Origin: Synchiropus splendidus
Lineage: Eukaryota; Chordata; Actinopteri; Syngnathiformes; Callionymidae
Direction: 5' to 3'
Length of the DNA stretch: 64,000 nucleotides
NCBI RefSeq assembly: GCF_027744825.2
Contig: NC_071343.1
Span: 12,878,866-12,942,865, forward strand
Positions 24,301-33,100 of this stretch are shown here, one piece after another. The notes beneath the pieces were generated by a model. The model was not told the DNA's origin, ran no database searches, and was given only the letters and a program-made list of their open reading frames with translations. Position numbers and translations under genes: made by a program. Numbering within the stretch: position 1 is the stretch's first letter; the number at the start of each line of letters is the position of its first letter.

Positions 24301-26732
24301 CTGGCAGACCAAACTGACACTTTGCGGTGTTAACGATCAAGCCATGCTCCTGGAGGCGCTGGAAGACCTGCCTAAGGTGCAACAAGTGTTCCTTTACTGA
24401 TGGACTGGCCACCAAAATGTCATCTAGGTAGACAAACACAAATGTCAGTTCACGTAGTACAGAGTCCATTAATCTCTGAAAGGTTTGTGCCGCCCCCTTC
24501 AGGCCGAAAGGCATCCGCAAAAATTCAAACAACCCGAAAGGCGTAATCACTGTTTTCGGAATGTCCTCGGAACGCACCGGAACTTGATGATAGCCACGCA
24601 CCAGATCCACTTTCGAGAACACTGTCATGCCTGCCAAACGAACTGAGAAATCTTGAATGTGCGGGATGGGGTAACGGTCATGCGCAGTTACGTTATTTAA
24701 GCGGCGAAAATCCCCACAGGGACGCCAAGACCCATCTGCCTTTGGCACCATATGGAGCGGTGAAGCCCAGGGGCTGTTCGAACGCCTCACAATACCCAAA
24801 CGCTCCATAGCCGCAAACTCCTCCTTAGCTGTAGCTAATTCCGCTACGTCAAGGCGCCGTGCACGCGCAAAAACTGGCGGTCCCACTGTGGGAATAAAGT
24901 GCTCCACACCGTGCTTGGTAACAGCGGTTGAAAATGCTGGCGTTGTCAGGGATGGAAAATCTGCTAATAAACTCTGAAAAATGTCAGTCGACGCTGAACA
25001 GCTAGCGTGAGTCAATGACCCGGGTCCCCCAGTCTGACACGGCAAAGTGGAGAAGGACAACGCGTCAATCAAACGGCGATTAGCCACATCCACCAGTAAA
25101 CTATTGGCACAGAGAAAATCTGCACCGATAATGGGAACAGTGATGGAAGCTACCACAAAGTCAAAATTAAAACTGCGCCCATTAAAACAAACAGTAACCG
25201 ACCTGGTGCCAAAAGTTTCTATGGAGGATCCATTAGCAGCGCTCAACGACGGACCGCATCCCCGCGCCGACAAATCCAAGTCCGTTGGGGGAACGAGGCT
25301 TTTCTGAGACCCAGAGTCCACCAAGAACCGTCTCTCTGATCGTGAGTCTTTCACGAAGAGCAGCTCCTCTCGATCGCCAGCACCCACAGCTGCTACTGAG
25401 CGCCGGCTCCGGCGTTTCCCGGCGACTCGAACGCACAAGGTGGGACGCACCGGCGAGCCTTGTTGCCGAAACGCCGATGGAAGAAACAAAGGTCTCCACG
25501 CCGTCGTCGATCAGAGACACCGACCGCCATCGCAACTCTGCCGGCTGTGAAGTCATCTGTTGGGTGTCCGAACCACGGAAATCACCAGCGGCAAGACACG
25601 GCGAGTTCGCCAGAGCTGAGCGGGCAGCCAGTTGGCGCATGAAGAGATGTGGGAACAGGAAACCGCCGTTTTCTGACCCGAGTAACGACAGCATCTCATC
25701 CATCCGGTCCACAGCGGAACCATCGCCCAAGCCTGGAAACGACAGGAGCCTATCCGCTCTCACCGCTGCTGACAAGCTGTAACGCCGGAGGAGGAGCTGC
25801 TTCAGCGCGGCGTACTTTCCATGAGGTGGTGGATCCCGCAGGAGCTGCATCACCCGGCGTGTGGCCTGCCGGTCCAAAGCCGCGACCACCAAATAATACC
25901 TCGACTCATCTGAGATGACTCCTCGTAGGTGGAAAAGCGCTTCGATGTGCTCGAACCAAGGAGCAGGATCGCTCTGCCAAAACTCAGGCAGTTTCACCCA
26001 TCCGTCAACATTGACCGGCTGTGCGTGCTGGAGCGCTGCGGCCGAAGGGGAACACGTCCATCGGCCGCCGATGAGGAAACGTCCTCTTTCACCTCATGCA
26101 TGTCCATGTCAGGGTCACCAATGTGGTAGGACAAAGGAGTAGGAGGCACAGGTCAGGTCTGAGTGTGTTTATTCACCCTCCAAAAAGCAACCGTGCGTCC
26201 CATACAGTCTCCATTCCTTTTGTAACACCTGTGTGTCCCTACCCATCAACCCACTGGGTGAGAGACCACACCCCTAAGCACCCGCTACACTAAGACACAT
26301 TAACTCGACATTCACTGTTATGCTAGGCTACGTTTAAAAGAGGTGAATACTGTGTGATAAAAAATAGAACAGTCTATAGAAGTATAGAACAGTCTATAGT
26401 TTTCCAAATAAAATGTTGAATGTTATCTAAGAAAATTTGCGACATGACGATCAATTCCAAGAATGTGAGTTGTGACATTACTCTTCTCTTCACTCCTCTA
26501 GGTGGCAGGAGAGAGGTACGTGTACAAGTTTGTGTGCGACCCCGAGGCTCTCTTCTCAATGGCCTTCCCCGACAACCAGAGGCCCAACTTGAAGGCCGAC
26601 CTGGACAACATGACTGGGCTGGATGAGGACACCGTGCCTCTCACCCACTACGAGGATGCTGCCCCCTACCTGCTGGACGGCGGGGAGCAGTGCGTGGCCA
26701 GCCTGCCCTTCCCTGACGGCTGCAGCTACTGA
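15316..26732 (+). CDS. etv5: ETS translocation variant 5 (PEA3-group transcription factor)
   Basis: Twelve coding exons: 15316-15363, 15490-15577, 15651-15698, 16327-16377, 17891-18014, 18088-18381, 18740-19062, 20891-20953, 21080-21148, 21405-21574, 21652-21753 and 26502-26732, giving 536 residues (human ETV5 about 510). All junctions are GT-AG and in phase. The start has A at -3 and G at +4; [15 protein letters not shown] is the ETV5 N-terminus, which rules out ETV4. The acidic activation region [13 protein letters not shown] is followed by [13 protein letters not shown], with VP motifs of the kind bound by the COP1 ubiquitin ligase. SUMO-type sites are IKRE, IKQE and VKQE. The winged-helix ETS domain spans about residues 391-475, from LQLWQFLV, with the recognition-helix text [17 protein letters not shown]. 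It binds GGAA sites in the nucleus, usually downstream of FGF/ERK signalling. The last intron splits the ETS domain and holds an antisense LTR element. Confidence 0.96.
16378..17890 (+). other. etv5 intron after the acidic-domain exon
   Basis: The 1.5-kb GT-AG intron holds no exon or recognisable repeat. Two stretches, about 16.50-17.05 kb and 17.40-17.64 kb, have a balanced base composition and many short homeobox/E-box-like words. They could be regulatory, but this is only an impression. Confidence 0.5.
19063..20890 (+). other. etv5 intron between the QMSEP exon and the EVPNC exon
   Basis: The intron is 1.8 kb with a GTGAGT donor and a TTTGCAG acceptor. I see no exon, RNA gene or clear repeat in it. 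Confidence 0.6.
22129..22296 (-). repeat. 3' LTR of the gypsy element
   Basis: This direct repeat matches 26122-26289 at 167 of 168 positions; the difference is ACTACACC here against ACCACACC there. It begins TG and ends CA. Immediately inside it lies a purine run on the minus strand (GGGGGGGAG, about 22299-22308), the expected polypurine tract. Confidence 0.95.
22297..22312 (-). promoter_or_regulatory. Polypurine tract of the gypsy element
   Basis: On the minus strand, the bases just before the 3' LTR read TTCGGGGGGGAGCTG. A G-rich purine run next to the LTR is the usual primer for plus-strand DNA synthesis. It sits about 85 bases after the pol stop. Confidence 0.8.
22397..25489 (-). CDS. 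pol: Gypsy Pol polyprotein (protease, RT, RNase H, integrase)
   Basis: This is one open frame of 1030 codons; the frame simply opens at 25489 and has no ATG there, so the true protein is probably made by frameshift from gag or from an internal start. The protease has [10 protein letters not shown], with DSG instead of the more common DTG. The reverse transcriptase has the YLDD box in [11 protein letters not shown] and the upstream DLVRGYHQV. RNase H begins [13 protein letters not shown]. Integrase shows an HSLSH/CVAC zinc motif and the acidic triad in [15 protein letters not shown] and GMCERFH. The tail SVDRLKPAH is typical of fish gypsy elements. No premature stop is present, so enzymatic function could be kept; expression is unknown. 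Confidence 0.93.
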   Translation of the reverse strand: MFLPSAFRQQGSPVRPTLCVRVAGKRRSRRSVAAVGAGDREELLFVKDSRSERRFLVDSGSQKSLVPPTDLDLSARGCGPSLSAANGSSIETFGTRSVTVCFNGRSFNFDFVVASITVPIIGADFLCANSLLVDVANRRLIDALSFSTLPCQTGGPGSLTHASCSASTDIFQSLLADFPSLTTPAFSTAVTKHGVEHFIPTVGPPVFARARRLDVAELATAKEEFAAMERLGIVRRSNSPWASPLHMVPKADGSWRPCGDFRRLNNVTAHDRYPIPHIQDFSVRLAGMTVFSKVDLVRGYHQVPVRSEDIPKTVITPFGLFEFLRMPFGLKGAAQTFQRLMDSVLRELTFVFVYLDDILVASPSVKEHLLHLRQVFQRLQEHGLIVNTAKCQFGLPVIDFLGHRISLLGAVPLPSKVQAVTDFPRPVSVKSLQEFLGMGNFYNRFLPQAAHLLQPLYEAPRLKRANDEIDWTPERQHAFDGAKAALANAALLAHPVSHVPIALTTDASDIAVGAVVEQRVAGVWQPLAFFCRKLRDSERKYSVFYRELLALYLATRHFRFLLEGRAFTAYVDHKPLTFAMAKVTEPWSARQQRHLAAISEFTTDIQHVAGKANPVADCLSRVLVCPVFLGIDFCQMAADQIGDLDIVALRSSDTSLKLEEAVVQKGGPTLLYDVSTGRPRPVVPIAWRRRVFELVHSLSHPGVRASVKLVGAKFVWPGLRKDVKSWAAACVACQRGKVHQHTKAPLEPFLVPAKRFDHVHVDLVGPLPPSQGFTHLLTMVDRTTRWPEAVPLSSTASADVARAFLSTWVARFGSPSDITSDRGSQFISELWSALARSLGTEVHRTTAYHPQANGMCERFHRSLKASLRAALSDANWVDRLPWVMLGLRSAPKEDLDASPAELVFGQPLRLPGEFLPESPVAQFSSESPVAPVPVHHFFPRSFVPAELATARFVFMRHDAHRSPLQPPYDGPFRVLETGAKTFVLDVGGRTERVSVDRLKPAHFVTGEEVMPAQVPRRGRPPHQNHVGAIF
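25393..26109 (-). pseudogene. gag: Gypsy Gag region, frameshifted
   Basis: The frame open from 25997 downward begins [20 protein letters not shown], a typical gypsy Gag start, and is Gag-like to about AGDFRG (near 25.58 kb). The expected Cys/His motif [18 protein letters not shown] appears near 25.44-25.49 kb in another frame and ends at a TAG at 25393-25395. The only ATG near the leader (26107-26109) opens a frame that stops at about 25.99 kb, before joining the LPEFW frame. At least two frame breaks therefore separate the pieces. They may be decay, assembly error or, less likely, programmed shifts. Confidence 0.7.
26103..26121 (-). promoter_or_regulatory. Primer-binding site of the gypsy element
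   Basis: On the minus strand, the sequence just inside the 5' LTR reads T then TGGTGACCCTGACATGG. The TGG start is expected for pairing with the CCA end of a tRNA. The word resembles the tryptophan-tRNA primer site of some retroelements, with about three mismatches; the tRNA identity is tentative. Confidence 0.65.
26122..26289 (-). repeat. 5' LTR of the gypsy element
   Basis: This is the partner of the repeat at 22129-22296, of equal length with one difference. It should carry the element promoter, directed leftward, antisense to etv5. No obvious TATA box was seen on the minus strand. Confidence 0.95.
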
Positions 26733-27984
26733 TCTGTGGCCAGGCCCCGACGCACAACACACACGCAAACACTCCCAAAGTCTCTTGACACCCAAGGTAG
26801 AACTGCTGAGCAGGACTCTCCAAGTGGAACCCCTCCATGAATGCACTGCAGCTGTACAAGAATGAGGGGAGAACCTGAGCCCCGACTTCCCACTGCACCG
26901 CAGAACGAGAGAGAGACAGGGAGGCGCTTGTGAGGCCAGTGGACGGAGTTGCTTCCTAAAGCACGACTCGTTGCAGCAGATCTGGAGACCAAACGTTGAA
27001 GACAAACTGACAGCCCTCCTTTCCACCTCTGACAATCTGTTCAAAACAATCAGGAATCCAAATCTTTTAGGAAGCCAACCACCTACGTATATTCTAGTGG
27101 AGCACTATTCTATAGCTGCCTTCCTCTCATGTCACCACATCTGATCCACCAGATCCGTGAAAAGGGCTTTAATTTGCGAGGCGGGTCGACCCAAACGACA
27201 CATTCTGAATTTTGTTTCTGTTTGTTTCTGTAGATATGACTGTAATCTTCTTTCCGCGGTTTCGTTGAGGTGTTCTCCACCTCCATTTGGATTTGCGGTT
27301 CTGTCGTGTACATGTTTGTTTCATTTGTTCTGCCCGTGCTCGTGTCTCCTCTTTAACGGTACGCGACTGCGTCCAAAGCGGTTTAGCAGTGATTTCAAAA
27401 GGGATGCGAGAACCACAGCTGTGTTGATTATTAGCAATGTTTCCTCTGGTTTTGGTATTTCTGTCTGCGTTCCTCTGGTGCACCAGTATGGCAGGAGCAT
27501 CACGCATGCGAACGAAAATCCGGCGTCCCTCCTCCTCATCCTCCTCCTCCGCCAAACTCAGCGGGAAGACTTCTCTCTGCATGGTCTCTCTGCTGACATC
27601 CACCAACATATCGCTTTACTGTCTTTTTGGACAAAGATTTGTGATATTATCTGCATTTTTTTTGTGTTTTGTTATTTGTGTTATTGAACGGGGACAAAGA
27701 CGAACTTATATAAAGTATATATTTTTGCTATAAGGCTGCAGTTGTTCTTATTTTATTGTTGTATAGTTCTGGCTCTGATAGTCACCTACCTTTTTTAAAT
27801 AAATAATCCTACGACTGCAGACTGCTTCTGTAACAGGCCTGTGTTTGGGAAACTAACAATGATGTCATCTTTGTTGTGAAAGACCGGGGTGGTGGTCTGC
27901 ACTTGTACAGGCTTCTGTTGCTCCTCCCTCTCCTCAAAATGTGTTTCTTACACTGCTGAGTTTATGATAATCTGTACTGGGTAC

Positions 27985-27990
27985 AATAAA
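27985..27990 (+). terminator. etv5: etv5 poly(A) signal
   Basis: AATAAA lies in GTACAATAAACGCTCC, followed within 30 bases by a TGTGTTTTGTC GU-rich stretch. It would give a 3' UTR of about 1.27 kb from the stop at 26732. An earlier AATAAA near 27800 (TTTTTAAATAAATAATCC) is an alternative site. Confidence 0.65.
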
Positions 27991-28009
27991 CGCTCCTTGA
28001 TGCTTCACT

Positions 28010-30170
28010 GACTGGTGTGTTTTGTCAGTCCCCACCCCACCCCTGCTCCACCCCTCACAGTCAGCTGAGTGCTACACTGCTTATGTGGTTGACCCCACTA
28101 AGCCTCCAGTCACATGCTCCCACTGACTCCTGACTTTTTTTTGCCCCAAAATAAAGTGTTGTTTTGCATCCAGAAAGAAAGTTCTTTTGAAGGAGAACAA
28201 TGGTTTGCATTTATGTCGAGATCCAGAAGTCTCTCAGTGATGGCCACTTGATGACCCATTATGAAGTGGACCTCAAAATCAAGTTGGAAATATCAGAGTG
28301 GCATCATCATTTGAGAGCTCATAATGCACCATAGTGAGCCAGGACAGTTAGGAAAGAGAACAATCCAAATCGGCCCAGCCTAGTGTTGATACAGGTGCAG
28401 GACAAAGGAGCAAAGCAAGAGTCGATGAACCTCTATGTCTTCAGCCACTCCACTGCTAGAATATGAGGTTCCTTGTATTTTGTCTACATATTACTGTTCT
28501 GTGCTTTGTGTATTGCGCACACATTTGCGTATCACTTTACAGAATGTTCTCGTCTTTTTCCATCAGAATATGTGTCTTGAGTATTCCTGTCTTTTGTGTC
28601 CAAATGTGTTCCAGTGTTTTCCATCAGTATCTTGTAGTGTGTGCACATGTATTTGTGCTTTGTGGATTTCACTTGATATCCTTTTTCAAGTTGCACATGG
28701 CTTCCGTGTATTTTCATGCAGTTCTGAATGATTATATTTGATGTTCTTTATGAGGTGTGCTTTATGTTTTTGTGTCAGTTTGTTAGTTTTCAGTCCTTTT
28801 TTCCATGTTGCATGTGAGCTTTTGTGCGTGCTGGTTTTTCAGTTCTGTGTTTTTCTTTTTTATGACTATTTTTCCATTTCCCTGTATATATATATATATA
28901 TGAATGCATGGTGCTTTTATGGAGATTGTTGTTATTGTGTGTTGGGTCTTTGTCTTTAACATATTTGTAAGGGGGTTTTATTTGCGTAACAAAGGGGAAA
29001 TTGCATTGACATTGCATAGACAACAACATGCGTGGAACCAGCAGCAGAGATCCTGGTCCCTTGACGTCATCACGAACACACTGGTCAACGACCCCTTCTG
29101 CTATTAAAGTGTACACTCTTAGATAAGAGCAACACGACAGTTGCCGATAATCTTCAGTTGCCATGGTAGCAGCATAAAAAAAACATTTGCTGAGTTGTTT
29201 TTTCACTCACTCAGCCGGTCAACCACGTAGAGTTCTGAGTCTTATATAACCGATTTCGAGGTAAGACGACAACAAACGTCCGCCACCCAGTTTGTGTTGA
29301 TATACAGTATATATAGTTCTGCTTCCATCTGGTGGATGGATGTAGTCACTGCACCCACAGGCGACTCCAAGCATCTCACAAATCGTTAGACTTAAATCCC
29401 GTGGGTTTCTCGTTTGTATTTTCTTCACGCTGTGGCGTCAACCGAGGTATTTCACCGATATCGTTTATGATAACTCTCCTTCCGTGTAAAGATGCTCGGC
29501 AAAGCGACTCCACCGAGACGGTCTTTCCACTTGTTGCGACAATTGGTTTGATTTTTCCATAGTAATGACGAAACACGACCTCACGGTTATGTAACTGTTC
29601 TGGTACCAGTGAGCCAAACAACGATGAAGTTAACACACAGGAGCAGCGAGTTTCTCAGGCAAAACAAAGCAGAACATTACGAGGAGGTGAACAGGAAGCT
29701 GGTCAGGTGACGTAGAGGATTGACAGCGCACGCGCACTAAGTGGAACTCCAGGAGAGGTAAACTCGATGTTTATTTTATGTGTGTGAATCATCTGGCAGA
29801 TTCGTCAGGAAAAAAAACTTTACTAAACAATTTACAATCATCTAAAAGTTGCAGTTGAGGACCCAACATGGCACAGTAAACGAATTAAATTTTATTTTAA
29901 CAGTCCTCCCCCAAATGTCCAAATCGTTTTTCAAGATATGGCAGATGTGATGGCAGGACAGATATAAGTTGGCGTCGCCTACAGGAGAAGCTCGAACGCC
30001 ACCGACACCAAGGGTACATCGATGAGTCGATAGTGCCATGTTAGTGATGTCACCTCACTAACGAGGAGAGACACGTGCCAGCTTCAGCTCATTTTCCCAG
30101 GCGTCTCGTCGACGTCCATCCGTGGTTGTCCGTTTCGCTCACGTCGAAACTGCGCTACTCTGACTGCACC
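28010..30170. other. etv5-rbm44 intergenic region
   Basis: The region holds no recognisable gene. It has a T-rich stretch at 28.43-28.86 kb with loosely repeated CCATCAG/TGTGT words and a (TA)n run at 28885-28901. The last few hundred bases before 30171 are richer in CpG and probably include the rbm44 promoter and 5' UTR. Confidence 0.6.
28885..28901. repeat. (TA)n microsatellite
   Basis: This short perfect TA run lies in the intergenic region downstream of etv5. Confidence 0.9.
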
Positions 30171-33100
30171 ATGGCGGGATATCAGGTGATAGTTTTTTTC
30201 TGACGCAAACTCTGTCTCATAGTATAGTAAAAATACAGGTTTGATGATGAGAGTCGAACTCCGGCCTAGCTAACGTTTTCCAACGTCTCCAGATGGTTTG
30301 GGCCGCGGACGACGCGCCTGAGTACTGCGGCGTTTCAGGTGTTTCTTTCGCCGACCCCTCTGTGTACAGCTCTTACATCCAGGCGTCATGGTTTAGTAAG
30401 TGCCGTGATCCACGTGCTTCACCACTATGTTCCTGAGTTGCTTCTTTTGACCTCCACCTTTCATCCACAGCCAGGACCAGGAAGTTCCTTTTGCAAAGGC
30501 ATGTCCCCAGGGCCCCATGAAGATAAGAGTCTTTCAAATCAGTAGTCACCTTTAAATGTTTTAATACTGCCTGAAAACAATAGGTTTTGATAAATGTGTT
30601 TTTGAATTTAATTATTCGTTATTGATGGGAGCTTTGGTGACTGTTGAGTGAGTCTGTTAAATACTGTTTAACTACTACTCTTCTTCTTCAATAGGCTGCA
30701 CATGCAGACACTCAAACACCTTTAGTTCCATTGAGTTCTTCTAGTTTCACCTGCGTATTCGTCTAAAGAATGCATGCATGCATGCATGGCACCTGTGAGG
30801 CTGCTGACTGAGGGTGCTGTTTAACTGCTATGTTTCAGGGCTGTTTTTGACTTGGTGGCCACTTACCAGGTCCTTGAAAGAGATGATAAAAGGCTGCTGG
30901 CCTGGTATCTCCATCTGTCTTCACAGGACAGACAGATCATACTTGGTGAGTGTTAGTTTTAAAATTCAGTCTTTCTTTTAGGCTTGTTAATTCTATGTTG
31001 GAAGGTGTATTGATATTTGATGGGGTTTAAATGTTATTTGAATACTTTTTCATTTCATATCTCTTGAGATGAAGGAGGTTTCCAGCAGTTTCTGCAAAGA
31101 CATCCTGCACTTGAGTTGTGTCCTCGATATGTCTCTTTGAAACGTAAGTTCTGTTCTGTTTCTTTGTGGTGTATGTAATGCAGGGACGTGCGCGGCTAGA
31201 CCAACTGAAATGCCCCTTTTTCTGGAAACCTTTTTTTTATTCATTCTTAAATTCTCGAGGGGAAAAAGTTACACTCAATTCTTGCCAAATATGTTGGAAT
31301 CTGACAAGAGATTTTTTGAGTTGTTGTGAGAATCATTCGATGACCAGCACCACTCCCTCCCACTCCTCATGTCATTCGGTTCTTTAAAAGCACCTTGTGA
31401 TTTAGTTTGATATTTTGAATGAGCTCACAGTCAAATGCATTGTTTAAAGTTTAAAAGTCTGATGTCTGATGACTTTAAACCTGCAACCTTAAGTGTATGG
31501 TAATTCTGCTTCTACCTTTTGTGCTACAATACAGTTGCTCTAAAGTTTTCACATGATTTTAAGTGACAGAAATGTCCTCAAATTGAGGTTTGGACCCATG
31601 GGGATCGGCAAAAGGTCCCCACAAGGATGGTGTATTGTCAGTAATTGGTCCTCACGGGGCAGTATAAACACACCCACACACGTTTGTCTCCCTATCTTAG
31701 TGAGTACATTCATTGACATACATTGATATAACCCTTTCCCCAGCAGGCTTTTAGCTAGGATTTTGAAACGGGGTGTACATAGCCCCGCACACATGCCCCG
31801 CCCCCAACCTATAACCCCACCCCCAGCCCATTCCCCTCCACCACACACCAGGATGAATGTTGTCCACGAATGTTGTCTGTCTTGTCTTTTTCAATTTTCA
31901 CACAACGATTTGGTCTGGAATATGTTTTATAGCCAATGCATGAACAAGGACAGCATCAACTGTAAATATTTCTCTATAAAATTTGTACAAGTTGTTCATA
32001 CATTGTTCAGCAAACGCTGCAAGATCTCCCCAGTGCAGTTCTCACTATGTGAACTTACCAGCCATGTGATGGCGTCGCTCTTCCATGCCGCATCGACCAA
32101 TGAAAATGTGAGTGTCACAAATCGCGAGATGTGAATAACCGTGAGATTTGCCCCGTAAACAAATATGGCGTCAGCGGTGGCCAAGGTGCCGGTGCAGGGT
32201 TGAGACGTGCAAATACTACCATCTGAAAGATAAATGGGCGTCCAATTTTTCAGGTTTTGCAGTTCAGGGCGTCCACGGGACCCAGATGCCCCTCTAGCTA
32301 AAAGCCTGTTCCCCAGCCTCTCCCCATAAACATAACCATCTATAGCAAATGGCTAAACTAAACCTTCACTCTTAACCAAACAAAAACCCAATTATTATAA
32401 CCAAGCAATTTTTAGTTTTGACCCTCAAACTGAGGCTTGACAAAGTGAGGACCAGCAAAAATCTCCTCACTCTGTTGATTAAAAATGCATACAGGTTCTC
32501 ACAAAGATAATACACACGTGTTTGTATTGCTCTCCTTTTGAGGACATTGGGAGGTTTCTCAGTGCCATAACCCTTTCCCCAGCCTCTCCCTCTAAACCTA
32601 ACCCTCCAAAACACATGGCTCACCTTAACCAGGACTCTGAACAAAACTGAAACCTAACTATAATGTCCCAGTTATTTTGAAGTCTTGAGGTTTGAAAAGA
32701 AATGGCTCACCTTAACCAGGACTCTGAACCAGTCCTGGTTCCCATGCAAAAGAATGATTTCTCCTTGTTGAAGAAATGGTCGCCACAGAACAGGACGTGA
32801 GGAGGCTGCCAGTCAGTGCTCCGATAGTTGGCTCCCTGAGGTGCAGGATGGCATCCCCAAATTTTCCAGGTGCCCACGACAGAGTGGTCAGAGTGATCCC
32901 ACACCAGGCGAGTAGTTGTTTAAATTTGAAGTCCAGCTGTATTTCGAAGTTTATTCATGGAACCTGACTACTTTTTAGATTTCAGCGATCCAGGATGTGT
33001 CGCACAGCGGCCTCTGCACTCATCTTTACAGCCTGGCAGCTACTCCGCTGGACACATGCATGCAGTCTGGCTTCAGCACCAAGAGGTCTGGGCCGCTCTG

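Larger units (their letters stand above)
22129..26289 (-). mobile_element. Ty3/gypsy LTR retrotransposon inserted antisense in etv5
   Basis: A 4161-bp element lies in the last etv5 intron. Both ends are 168-bp LTRs (22129-22296 and 26122-26289) that begin TGTGGTAGG, end CCGCTACA and differ at one base. The 5-bp target duplication CTAAG is at 22124-22128 and 26290-26294. Read on the minus strand, the order is LTR, primer-binding site, gag, pol, polypurine tract, LTR. Pol has the order protease, reverse transcriptase, RNase H, integrase, which places it in Ty3/gypsy. There is no envelope frame. Nearly identical LTRs indicate a recent insertion. Gag is frameshifted, but pol is open over its whole length. 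Confidence 0.95.

Noticed and set aside
25047..25782. Plus-strand open frames across the gypsy element
   Set aside because: They are antisense shadows of gag/pol, with no domain similarity.
15316..26732. etv4 (PEA3) as the identity of the ETS gene
   Set aside because: The N-terminus [15 protein letters not shown], the RQMSEP repeats and the [12 protein letters not shown] stretch match ETV5; ETV4 begins differently.
27157..27687. 176-codon frame in the etv5 3' UTR region
   Set aside because: It is T-rich, ORF-like text without domains, downstream of the etv5 stop and before its poly(A) signal, so it is treated as 3' UTR.
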